Shown here: positions 1 through 5,651 of the stretch, in pieces
Layout: every line of letters starts with the position of its first letter
Position numbering within the stretch: the stretch's first letter is position 1
Source: Oscillospiraceae bacterium
GTDB lineage: Bacteria > Bacillota > Clostridia > Oscillospirales > Oscillospiraceae
DNA: 5,651 nt
Reading direction: 5' to 3'
Assembly: GCA_009785655.1 (NCBI GenBank)
Contig: WQVW01000118.1
Location: 1 to 5,651, forward strand
Notes under the pieces: generated by a model
What the model was told of the DNA's origin: nothing
Databases searched by the model: none
Seen by the model: the letters and a program-made list of their open reading frames with translations, nothing else
Position numbers and translations under genes: made by a program

Positions 1-1070
1 CGAATTTTTCATCCATCAGCAGCGAAACAGCTGAAACAATTACGGCGAGGTTAAGAGAATTCCCGGATACCACAATTTTTGGCGCTGGCAGCAATGTCGG
101 CAGTACGTGGTCACACACCGTGCCGATACCGGAAGACATGTTGACGCGCAGTATGCGGGAGCATGTGGATCCTGAACATCAGCGGGAGGAGCTTAACCTA
201 TCCATTGCCCTTGTTACGGTGGATGCGGAACATTATGCTGAGCTGTGCAGACTCGCGGGCGTTCCGTTTGGGTCAAATATACTCATCAATCATTTCAGGC
301 AACGCGTCGATGATCACTGGACGGAGTTTACGCCGATTGTATGGAACGGGCAAACATTGCGCATTCCGTACATGGATCAAACAGATGCAGACGCGCTGCA
401 CGAGTTGACGCTGCACGGCGAACTCAGCGGAGCTGATGTGCCGAACGAAATATTGCATGTCAGCAGAGCCATGCTAACCGTGGTGGTGCCAAGGCTGGAT
501 GCCGGAACATATTCCTGGTTTGCGGATACTGCCAACCCGCACGGCTTCACGGAACATATGTTTGAAGTTTTTGATGAACTGATCCCGCGTGACGGTGACA
601 TTCATGTCAATACTGGCGTGCGGAATATCGCCGCCGAACAAAGTTCAGAGCGCAGTATCGTCCGCCTGGTGATGGTGTTTACCTATGGCTTCGTCGGCAT
701 GTTGACGCTGATTGGGCTGACCAACGTCATCAGCACCATCTCCACCAATGTGCGTTCACGTTCCCGGGAGTTTGCGGTGTTGCGCAGTGTTGGCATGACA
801 CACGGCGGCGTGAAGCGTATGCTGAACCTAGAAAGCATTATGTGTTCTGTGAAATCACTTGTTGTCGGGTTGCCGTTGGGTGTTATCGCATCGTACTTGA
901 TCTATCAGGCCGTCATGATTTCTGTCGATTTTCCGTACAAGTTCCCGTGGCCTGCCATTGTGCAGAGCGTACTCGGTGTATTCGCCGTGACCTGGATAAC
1001 GATGCGTTACTCCGCGTCCCGCCTGCGCGGGGGCAATATCGTAGAGTCCATTCGGAATGAAACCGTGTAA
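1..1070 (+). CDS. ABC transporter permease, MacB/FtsX family (3' part, start outside window)
   Basis: The frame is open from the left edge (first full codon at base 3) to TAA at 1068-1070, giving 355 visible residues. The GTG at 120 is an internal valine codon, since the frame continues upstream without a stop. A large hydrophilic, presumably extracytoplasmic, domain fills about bases 3-655. Three hydrophobic helices follow near 660-735, 837-920 and 951-1013. After the first helix comes the FtsX/MacB signature REFAVLRSVGMT (about 765-800), followed by an MLNLES segment typical of clostridial members. This is the C-terminal half of an FtsX-like permease; such proteins work with a LolD/MacB-type ATPase to drive mechanical export, peptide resistance or envelope signalling. 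The ATPase gene is not in the window, so the substrate cannot be inferred. A terminator follows 28 bp after the stop, so this is the last gene of its unit. Confidence 0.88.
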   Translation, partial: NFSSISSETAETITARLREFPDTTIFGAGSNVGSTWSHTVPIPEDMLTRSMREHVDPEHQREELNLSIALVTVDAEHYAELCRLAGVPFGSNILINHFRQRVDDHWTEFTPIVWNGQTLRIPYMDQTDADALHELTLHGELSGADVPNEILHVSRAMLTVVVPRLDAGTYSWFADTANPHGFTEHMFEVFDELIPRDGDIHVNTGVRNIAAEQSSERSIVRLVMVFTYGFVGMLTLIGLTNVISTISTNVRSRSREFAVLRSVGMTHGGVKRMLNLESIMCSVKSLVVGLPLGVIASYLIYQAVMISVDFPYKFPWPAIVQSVLGVFAVTWITMRYSASRLRGGNIVESIRNETV

Positions 1071-1098
1071 GTTGAATTGGCGCAAGTGATAAAAGAAG

Positions 1099-1141
1099 CA
1101 CCCCGGATCTTGGCAGTGATGCCGCAAGATCCGGGGTGTTT
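1099..1141 (+). terminator. Intrinsic terminator after the permease gene
   Basis: A 14-bp perfect stem pairs 1099-1112 (CACCCCGGATCTTG) with 1125-1138, with a 12-nt loop that can itself pair GCA with TGC. The T-tract after it is short (TTT, then GATT), but the stem is very GC-rich. The minus strand downstream of the stem is also T-rich (CTTCTTTTATC), so some bidirectional action is possible. It separates the permease unit from the MoxR operon. Confidence 0.85.
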
Positions 1142-1239
1142 GATTATGACATGGCAACCGCCGGACATGCCGATGGATAAACGTTTTGTCTTAGTGAATG
1201 TAAAAGTGAATGCTGAATCGCCAACCGCATAATTGTATA

Positions 1240-1276
1240 TTGCGCATTGACTGTCGATTGTGTATAATTTTAGAAA
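1240..1276 (+). promoter_or_regulatory. Candidate sigma-A promoter of the MoxR-DUF58-DUF4129 operon
   Basis: A perfect -10 TATAAT at 1263-1268 has a weak -35, TTGCGC (1240-1245), at exactly 17 bp. An overlapping alternative pairs TTGACT (1247-1252) with TAGAAA (1271-1276) over 18 bp. TTGACT and TATAAT themselves are only 10 bp apart and cannot serve one promoter. Either choice starts transcription about 20-35 bases before the chosen ATG at 1305. The -10 lies inside a perfect palindrome, which suggests repression at this site. Which promoter is used cannot be settled by reading. Confidence 0.55.
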
Positions 1277-1283
1277 TTATACA
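1261..1283. promoter_or_regulatory. Perfect palindrome over the -10: candidate operator
   Basis: The left arm TGTATAATTT (1261-1270) and right arm AAATTATACA (1274-1283) are exact reverse complements around a 3-base centre TAG. The palindrome covers the TATAAT hexamer, a typical place for a dimeric repressor to block RNA polymerase. A further half-site-like ATTGTATA occurs upstream at 1232-1239, matching the outward reading of the right arm (TATACAAT, 1278-1285). The AT-rich arms resemble PerR/Fur- or GntR-type sites only loosely, so no regulator is assigned. It lies upstream of the Shine-Dalgarno and is too AT-rich for a convincing terminator. Confidence 0.6.
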
Positions 1284-1289
1284 ATGAAC

Positions 1290-1296
1290 GGAAGGG
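1290..1296 (+). promoter_or_regulatory. Ribosome binding site deciding the MoxR start
   Basis: GGAAGGG lies 8 bases before the ATG at 1305. It supports that start over the in-frame GTG at 1260 and ATG at 1284, which have no purine-rich sequence at a suitable distance; the GTG would also place the palindrome and the -10 box inside the coding region. Confidence 0.75.
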
Positions 1297-1304
1297 ATTC
1301 TGAT

Positions 1305-2249
1305 ATGGACGTTTCCAAATTCACGGAATATCGCCGCCGTGTGGTGGATAATTGCGCAAAAGTTATCGTTGGTAAGGATGAATCAATCGCACTAATTCTG
1401 ATATGCTTCATTTGCTCCGGTCATGTGCTGCTGGAGGATGTGCCCGGCACTGGCAAGACCATGCTGTTACGGGCATTCGCCAAAACAATCGGCGGGGATT
1501 TTAAACGCGTGCAGTTCACGCCGGATCTGTTGCCGTCTGACTTGACCGGAATCCACTTTTTTAATCAGAAATTAGGCGAATTTGAATTCCGCCCCGGCCC
1601 GTTGTTTACAAACGTTGTGCTGGCGGACGAGATCAATCGCGCCACGCCGCGCACGCAGTCAAGTCTGTTAGAAGCGATGGAGGAGCGACAGATTTCCGTT
1701 GACGGCACGACGTTTCCGTTACAGTCGCCATTTATGGTGATGGCCACACAGAACCCGCTGGAATCTTACGGCACATTTCCACTGCCGGAGGCGCAGACGG
1801 ATCGATTTTTCATGCGCCTGTCATTGGGATACATGACGCGGGAGCAAGAGCTGTCTGTGCTCTCTCGTGTTTCGACGATTGATATTGTGGAAAGCCTCAC
1901 ACAAGTCGTGACCGATTCGGAGACGGAATACGTCCGCAACAATTTCCACAATGTCAAAGTGACCGATGATGTGGCGGGATATATTATGGATATTATCGAA
2001 GCGACGCGCAACGAAAGCCGGTTTATTACCGGGGTCTCCACCAGGGGCGGAATGGCATTGTACAAGGCATCCCAAGTCTGTGCCGCGCTGAACGGGCGGG
2101 ATTATTGCCTGCCAGAGGATGTCCGCTTTGTCGCGCCGCATATTTTGGCACATAGGCTGAACACAGGCGGCGGAGTCCGCGGAGAAGATACGGCGGACGC
2201 GATCGACAGGATTATTAACCGTGCGGCGGTACCGCTGGAAGAGGCATAA
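1305..2249 (+). CDS. MoxR-family AAA+ ATPase
   Basis: The protein is 314 residues from the ATG at 1305, close to the usual length of MoxR proteins. Visible motifs are Walker A EDVPGTGKT (44-52), Walker B VVLADEIN (104-111), the conserved RTQSSLLEAMEE helix (116-127), sensor 1 ATQNP (147-151), EAQTDRF with the likely arginine finger R167 (162-168), and sensor 2 STRGG with R247 (245-249). A C-terminal helical lid follows. All catalytic residues are present, so it should hydrolyse ATP. MoxR proteins are cytosolic ATPases, thought to act as chaperones or metal-insertion factors for partners with von Willebrand A-like domains; here the obvious partner is the DUF58 protein encoded 9 bp downstream. 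The gene is first in a three-gene operon with a palindrome-covered promoter. The family call is very firm; the cellular role is unknown. Confidence 0.95.
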   Translation: MDVSKFTEYRRRVVDNCAKVIVGKDESIALILICFICSGHVLLEDVPGTGKTMLLRAFAKTIGGDFKRVQFTPDLLPSDLTGIHFFNQKLGEFEFRPGPLFTNVVLADEINRATPRTQSSLLEAMEERQISVDGTTFPLQSPFMVMATQNPLESYGTFPLPEAQTDRFFMRLSLGYMTREQELSVLSRVSTIDIVESLTQVVTDSETEYVRNNFHNVKVTDDVAGYIMDIIEATRNESRFITGVSTRGGMALYKASQVCAALNGRDYCLPEDVRFVAPHILAHRLNTGGGVRGEDTADAIDRIINRAAVPLEEA

Positions 2250-2258
2250 GGGGAATTT

Positions 2259-3347
2259 ATGGTCGTTGCTTTAATTGTCCTGGTTGCAGTGGCGGTGGTT
2301 TTGCAGTATCGGTCAATGATGAATGCATTGAAAGGCATTGGTTACAGCAACCGATGTTCCAAACTGATTGTGGAGCCTGATGAGTCGTTTGAGATGATTA
2401 CGACCATCTCAAACACATCCCGCCGCTTTGTCCCGTTTCTAAAAATTGACGAAGTGCTGCCCAGAGAGACAGTTGTGCTGGACGGTCATGCCCGCACGAA
2501 GATTGACGAGAAAGATAACGTGCGACACATTTCCTCCGCTTACTTGATGCCGAGAAGCCAGCTGGAGCGGCGGCTGCCGATATCGCTGCCCCGAAGAGGG
2601 CGCTATCTGTTCAGGGGGGCGGATATCACCGGCGGCGACTTCCTCGGTTGGAATGACGACCGTCGGCACTTTTTCGTGTTGAATGAGGTTGTGGTGTATC
2701 CCAAAGCCGCCCCGGTGGATGACCTGTCCAGCGTGCTGGGTGGTTTTCTGGGCGATGTATCGGTCAGGCGGTTTATTATGGAAGATCCGGTTCTCGCAGT
2801 CGGCGCGCGTGAATATACAGGGCGTGAACCGCTGAAACAGATATCCTGGAATCACAGTGCGAGAACGACCCGCCTGATGGTAAAGCAGTTTGATTATACG
2901 ATTGAGCCCGTTGTGTCCGTGATGTTGGATGTGAGCATCAGTGCGCGCGAGGAGACGAAAGAACCGTTGATAGAGCGGTGCTTTTCCCTGGCAAGAAGCG
3001 TGTGCCAACTGTTGGAGAATAAAGGGATTGCGTATGATTTTATCACAAATGCGACGACAGGCAATGCCCTTTCCTCATGGGTCTACATGGGTGAAGGGCT
3101 GGGGAAATGGCATTTTTTCTCGATACTAGAAGGCCTTGGCAGGGCTACGTATGATTGTATTGAACCTTTCCGGACAACCATTGAGAAAATGAAAAGACAG
3201 CAAGCGGGGAACCGTTCCACCCTCGTCATTCTGCCGGAGCGGGACAATGAAAAGCATGAGCTTGTCCGCCATTTTCAAAATTTCAGCGGCGGAGCGGTCA
3301 CGTGTATCTATGGAGAGGATATAGATGATATTTACAGCCGGGCTTAA
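2259..3347 (+). CDS. DUF58 domain protein with vWA-like MIDAS motif
   Basis: The protein has 362 residues. ATG 2259 has AAGGGG at 2248-2253 and lies 9 bp after the MoxR stop. Residues 1-16 form one hydrophobic segment, probably a membrane anchor. A beta-rich region follows, including PRRGRYLFRG (111-120) and GGDFLGW (125-131), which match the family's RGRY...GDPFG region. The DUF58 core is REYTGREPLKQISWNHSAR (184-202), followed by LMVKQFD. In most members this core reads REYxxGDxxRxIxW; here GD is replaced by RE (R189-E190) and the Arg by Lys (K193), perhaps a clostridial subtype. A MIDAS-like DVSIS (D224, S226, S228) marks a degenerate vWA fold that may bind a metal. DUF58 proteins regularly accompany MoxR ATPases and are thought to be their clients or membrane adaptors. 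The end overlaps the next gene by 23 bp. Confidence 0.92.
   Translation: MVVALIVLVAVAVVLQYRSMMNALKGIGYSNRCSKLIVEPDESFEMITTISNTSRRFVPFLKIDEVLPRETVVLDGHARTKIDEKDNVRHISSAYLMPRSQLERRLPISLPRRGRYLFRGADITGGDFLGWNDDRRHFFVLNEVVVYPKAAPVDDLSSVLGGFLGDVSVRRFIMEDPVLAVGAREYTGREPLKQISWNHSARTTRLMVKQFDYTIEPVVSVMLDVSISAREETKEPLIERCFSLARSVCQLLENKGIAYDFITNATTGNALSSWVYMGEGLGKWHFFSILEGLGRATYDCIEPFRTTIEKMKRQQAGNRSTLVILPERDNEKHELVRHFQNFSGGAVTCIYGEDIDDIYSRA
3312..3318 (+). promoter_or_regulatory. Ribosome binding site inside the end of the DUF58 gene
   Basis: GGAGAGG ends 6 bases before the ATG at 3325. It is embedded in the last codons of the DUF58 gene and fixes the start of the third gene within its neighbour, giving a 23-bp overlap and probable translational coupling. 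Confidence 0.7.
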
Positions 3348-4533
3348 AAGCGTATGTAATATTTGCTTTTATATGACCTTCGCGAATTTCATTGGTGTAC
3401 TGGCCGGCGGGTCGAATCTGTTTGTCACCCTGCCTGTGTTTGTGCTGGCGGCATTTTTAGGGGCGTTTCTGGCGGAGCGAGGGCGCATAAAATACCTCGC
3501 GTTGGCTCCGCTTGTCTTGTGCTTTTTCATGGTGCCGCTGCACCCGGCGAATGTGCTGGTGCTGATTCCGGCGTGCATTTACACGGCGTTTGCATTGTTA
3601 AGGCCGCGTCAAGGAATGAGTCACCAGGAGTATCTGGTTGTGTTCAAGGCATTTGCGAAGCTATTTATCCCGTATCTGCTGGCCGCACTACTTTTTGGCC
3701 AACTGGCCGCGGTTGAAAACGGATCGGTGCTGTTTGCCATGACATTTCTTGCCGGTGCTGTGACATTGCTGCGTATACTGCGTCATGATGATGAGGTGAT
3801 TAACGAACGGCGGTTCAAACTGTTGAATGTGCTGTATATCTCCGGTGCAATAGCAATCGGGCCGATTTTAAGCATCAATGACTTCTTCGTCTTGCGAACG
3901 CTCGGCAGACTTTATACAGACATCATCGTGCCCGCTTTTGTGTTCCTTATTTCGGGGATATTTAACCTAGTAAATGCCTTGCTGCAAAGCCTTTATCTCT
4001 GGACGCCGGAAGAGGAAGCGGGCGAAGTGGTGGATATGCTTGAGATATTTGAAGCGTGGGAGGAAGCTGGCGCCGAAATTTGGGCGAGGATAGTGGGGTA
4101 CATCGTATCCGTCATCATCGTGCTAGCTGTATTGCTGGGTGCGGTTCTGCTCGTGAGACATATCGTACGGAAAGTGAAGGCAATGCTCGCCCAGGCGGAA
4201 CAGCCCCCCCCCAGCTATAGTGAATCCCGGACGACGATCGGTGCTGTGGCTGCGCCTTCCGCACAAAAACGCCGCAGACGCCAGGGCAATCCGGTGCGTG
4301 AGATATATCGGAAATTTCTGAATCTTTGCAAACGCCGGGATATGGACATTCAACCATTTATGACCAGTCAGGATATAGAACAAGCGGCCGCAGAACATTT
4401 CAGCCAGCCGCAGTTGAAAGCACTGCGGGATATCTATATCAAAGTACGCTATGCTGACGCAGATTGTACCAAGGAGGATATCAAGCAGGCGAAAGCGCTG
4501 TACAATGAGCTGAGTAAAGAAAGAGACGCGTGA
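3325..4533 (+). CDS. Polytopic membrane protein with C-terminal DUF4129-like domain, no transglutaminase domain
   Basis: The protein has 402 residues, starting at ATG 3325. Hydrophobic segments lie near residues 11-29, 32-50, 56-72, 76-92, 109-130, 133-152, 166-184, 197-225 and 253-278; 8-9 helices is the best reading, and topology parity is not resolved. Between the last two is an acidic stretch (226-252, TPEEEAGEVVDMLEIFEAWEE). After the last helix come a basic VRHIVRKVK, a low-complexity linker (290-320) with PPP and KRRRR, and a helical tail (about 323-399). The tail fits the DUF4129 pattern: VREIYRKFLNLCKRR, then MTSQDIEQ, then KVRYADADCTKEDIKQAKALYNEL. In MoxR-DUF58 operons the third protein is often a TgpA-like transglutaminase with an extracytoplasmic catalytic domain before the last helix. 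Here only the acidic linker is at that place, and no Cys/His/Asp catalytic region is recognisable. The function is unknown; it is probably the membrane partner of the DUF58/MoxR pair. A nine-C tract lies in the linker. Confidence 0.8.
   Translation: MIFTAGLKSVCNICFYMTFANFIGVLAGGSNLFVTLPVFVLAAFLGAFLAERGRIKYLALAPLVLCFFMVPLHPANVLVLIPACIYTAFALLRPRQGMSHQEYLVVFKAFAKLFIPYLLAALLFGQLAAVENGSVLFAMTFLAGAVTLLRILRHDDEVINERRFKLLNVLYISGAIAIGPILSINDFFVLRTLGRLYTDIIVPAFVFLISGIFNLVNALLQSLYLWTPEEEAGEVVDMLEIFEAWEEAGAEIWARIVGYIVSVIIVLAVLLGAVLLVRHIVRKVKAMLAQAEQPPPSYSESRTTIGAVAAPSAQKRRRRQGNPVREIYRKFLNLCKRRDMDIQPFMTSQDIEQAAAEHFSQPQLKALRDIYIKVRYADADCTKEDIKQAKALYNELSKERDA
4204..4212 (+). repeat. Nine-C homopolymer in the third operon gene
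   Basis: The nine Cs encode PPP in frame, at the junction of the membrane part and the DUF4129-like tail. Losing one C would shift the frame to a TGA at 4319-4321; gaining one would reach a TAG at 4218-4220. Either slip keeps the membrane helices and deletes the cytosolic tail. Confidence 0.9.
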
Positions 4534-4556
4534 GTTTTCGCTGTGATAAAAACAGC

Positions 4557-4591
4557 AAAAAGCTTGCAATCAATACGATTGCAAGCTTTTT
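4557..4591 (+). terminator. Intrinsic terminator of the MoxR-DUF58-DUF4129 operon
   Basis: AGCTTGCAATC (4561-4571) pairs perfectly with 4577-4587 around the 5-base loop AATAC, and flanking A and T runs extend the pairing to 4557-4591. The TTTTT at 4587-4591 gives a proper U-tract on the plus strand, and the A-run at 4557-4561 gives one on the minus strand. It begins 24 bases after the stop of the last operon gene. A weak upstream hairpin (GCTGT 4540-4544 with ACAGC 4552-4556) abuts it. Confidence 0.9.
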
Positions 4592-4615
4592 CATGGTCGC
4601 GGCGGCAGACAAAGC

Positions 4616-4642
4616 AAAAAACCTACCGAAGTAGGTTTTTTT
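4616..4642 (-). terminator. Intrinsic terminator of the initiator tRNA
   Basis: The stem pairs 4616-4626 with 4631-4641. Read on the minus strand it is CCTAC, loop TTCG, GTAGG, then TTTTTT: the very stable cUUCGg tetraloop with a U-tract. It starts 5 bases beyond the tRNA's CCA end, so it very probably ends tRNA transcription. On the plus strand the same element has a T-run (4636-4642) and backs up the operon terminator. Confidence 0.9.
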
Positions 4643-4646
4643 ATCA

Positions 4647-4722
<76 letters not shown>

Positions 4723-4762
4723 GCGATTTGTCAATCATTATATCTAACGATTGAGGGACTTC

Positions 4763-4791
4763 ATTCTAACACAGCTGATGGCGGCCGTCAA
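4763..4791 (-). promoter_or_regulatory. Promoter of the initiator tRNA
   Basis: On the minus strand, TTGACG (4791-4786) and TAGAAT (4768-4763) are separated by exactly 17 bp. The predicted start near 4755 gives a leader of about 33 nt before the mature tRNA 5' end at 4722, to be removed by RNase P. A second TATAAT on the minus strand (4742-4737) lacks a -35 and is considered fortuitous. Confidence 0.8.
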
Positions 4792-4801
4792 GAGTTTTCT
4801 T

Positions 4802-4851
4802 TTGACAAAAAGAAAAGCAAGTTGACAATAGATAGGGGATTAATATACAAT
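4802..4851 (+). promoter_or_regulatory. Promoter region of alaS with tandem TTGACA boxes
   Basis: Two perfect -35 boxes TTGACA lie at 4802-4807 and 4822-4827. The second pairs with TATACA (4844-4849, 16 bp) or TACAAT (4846-4851, 18 bp) and is the better promoter. The first could pair with GACAAT (4824-4829, 16 bp), which overlaps the second -35. Transcription from the second starts about 25 bases before the alaS ATG, so the leader is too short for a T-box or other riboswitch. The first -35 is 10 bp from the tRNA promoter's -35 on the other strand. Confidence 0.7.
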
Positions 4852-4883
4852 TATCTAATAAACACATTTTGCGGAGGCTGTAA

Positions 4884-5651
4884 ATGAAAAAGTATGGATT
4901 AAACGAATTGCGAGAAATGTTCCTGTCATTCTTTGAGGAGAAAGGCCACCTTCGGCTGCCGAGCTTTCCGCTTATTCCGCAGAATGACCCGTCACTATTG
5001 CTGATAAACTCCGGCATGGCACCGATGAAACCGTGGTTTACCAATGAAGAAACGCCGCCGAAAGCCCGAGTATGCACCTGTCAGAAATGTATACGTACCA
5101 ACGACATCGAAAATGTCGGCAGAACGTCACGGCATGGATCTTACTTTGAAATGCTGGGCAACTTCTCATTCGGTGATTATTTTAAGCGCAAAGCCATCGC
5201 CTGGTGTTGGGAGTTTCTGACCGATCGCTTGGAGATAGACCCCAATCTGTTATACCCGTCTGTTTATCTGGAGGATGACGAGGCGTTTGATATATGGTCA
5301 AATGAGATCGGTATGCCGCCGGACAGGATTGCGCGGCTCGGCAAAGACGACAACTTTTGGGATCATGGACAAGGACCATGCGGGCCGTGTTCTGAAGTTT
5401 ATTTTGACCGAGGCGAAGACGCAGGATGCGGCTCGCCCGAGTGTGCGCCAGGATGCGATTGTGACAGATATATCGAAATCTGGAACAATGTATTTACCCA
5501 ATTCAACAACGATGGCAACAATAACTATACAGAGCTGTCACAAAAAAATATAGACACCGGCATGGGGCTGGAACGGCTTGCCGTTGTCTGCCAAGGCGTT
5601 GACAACTTGTTTGAAGTGGATACGATCGTCAGCATTATCCGCGAAGTATCA
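4884..5651 (+). CDS. alaS: Alanyl-tRNA synthetase (N-terminal part, runs off the window)
   Basis: ATG 4884 has GGAGG at 4873-4877, 6 bases upstream, and the frame stays open to the right edge: 256 of roughly 870-880 residues. The enzyme charges tRNA-Ala with alanine in the cytosol. The visible part is the class II catalytic domain. It includes LRLPSFPLIPQNDPSLLLINSGM (split here: LRLPSFPLI 23-31, LLLINSGM 38-45), CQKCIRT (66-72), motif 2 RHGSYFEMLGNFSFGDYF (83-100), DNFWDHGQGPCGPCSE (156-171), a cysteine-rich GCGSPECAPGCDCDRY (181-196), and motif 3 IDTGMGLERL (223-232). The pattern is that of clostridial AlaRS. Cys at 64 (VCTCQKC) and SRHGSY instead of the usual ARHxTF are small variations. 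The editing and C-terminal domains are beyond the window. No T-box precedes it. Confidence 0.97.
   Translation, partial: MKKYGLNELREMFLSFFEEKGHLRLPSFPLIPQNDPSLLLINSGMAPMKPWFTNEETPPKARVCTCQKCIRTNDIENVGRTSRHGSYFEMLGNFSFGDYFKRKAIAWCWEFLTDRLEIDPNLLYPSVYLEDDEAFDIWSNEIGMPPDRIARLGKDDNFWDHGQGPCGPCSEVYFDRGEDAGCGSPECAPGCDCDRYIEIWNNVFTQFNNDGNNNYTELSQKNIDTGMGLERLAVVCQGVDNLFEVDTIVSIIREVS

Noticed and set aside
1193..1212. Direct repeat AGTGAATG, two copies 12 bp apart
   Set aside because: Short, AT-rich and not placed relative to the promoter in a way that suggests an activator site.
1146..1232. 28-codon reading frame (ATG to TAA) between terminator and operon promoter
   Set aside because: The only purine-rich sequence before it is the terminator stem itself, and the peptide has no recognisable features.
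1260..1304. Upstream in-frame starts (GTG 1260, ATG 1284) for the MoxR gene
   Set aside because: Neither has a Shine-Dalgarno, and the GTG would place the -10 box and palindrome inside the gene; ATG 1305 has GGAAGGG at 8 bases and matches the family's usual N-terminus.
1071..1304. Riboswitch or small RNA between permease and MoxR genes
   Set aside because: Apart from the terminator, promoter and palindrome, no paired structure or known aptamer motif could be seen.
2439..3008. Long minus-strand reading frame of 189 codons opposite the DUF58 gene
   Set aside because: It is a by-product of codon use on the plus strand, where the DUF58 motifs are unmistakable.
4123..4569. Minus-strand reading frame opposite the end of the DUF4129-like gene
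   Set aside because: It runs through the terminator and the antisense of a convincing coding region, with no family resemblance.
5275..5553. Plus-strand reading frame inside alaS
   Set aside because: It is out of frame with alaS, whose class II motifs are clearly encoded in the other frame throughout.

Overview
The window looks like ordinary chromosome from a low-to-mid GC Firmicute of the clostridial type. The clues are a clostridial-style alanyl-tRNA synthetase N-terminus, strong Shine-Dalgarno sequences (GGAGG, AAGGGG), AT-rich TTGACA/TATAAT-like promoters, a CCA-encoding initiator tRNA and compact intrinsic terminators. The organism is an inference from protein style. No transposase, integrase, CRISPR array or attachment site is visible.

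Layout. (1) Bases 1-1070 are the 3' part of a MacB/FtsX-type ABC transporter permease whose start lies left of the window; a strong hairpin terminator follows. (2) Bases 1240-1283 hold a candidate promoter overlapped by a perfect 10+10 bp palindrome. It leads into a tight three-gene operon (1305-4533): a MoxR-family AAA+ ATPase, a DUF58/vWA-like protein, and a polytopic membrane protein ending in a DUF4129-like domain. Genes one and two are 9 bp apart; genes two and three overlap by 23 bp. (3) Bases 4540-4642 hold two back-to-back intrinsic terminators between convergent units. (4) An initiator tRNA-fMet lies on the minus strand (4647-4722) with its own promoter (4763-4791). (5) A divergent promoter region serves alaS, which starts at 4884 and runs off the right edge.

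How the genes fit together. MoxR ATPases and DUF58 proteins are known partners, and in many bacteria the third gene encodes a membrane transglutaminase with a C-terminal DUF4129 domain. Here the third protein keeps a multi-helix membrane part and the DUF4129-like tail, but no transglutaminase domain is visible; a short acidic linker occupies the place where it would sit. The operon may therefore be a minimal, non-catalytic version of this membrane/envelope-associated module. Its function is not known from sequence. The permease is a separate transcription unit. The tRNA and alaS are translation housekeeping genes that share a divergent promoter region.

The points most worth a second look are the palindrome over the operon promoter, the transglutaminase-less third gene, the nine-C tract that could switch off its cytosolic tail, and the lack of a T-box leader before alaS.
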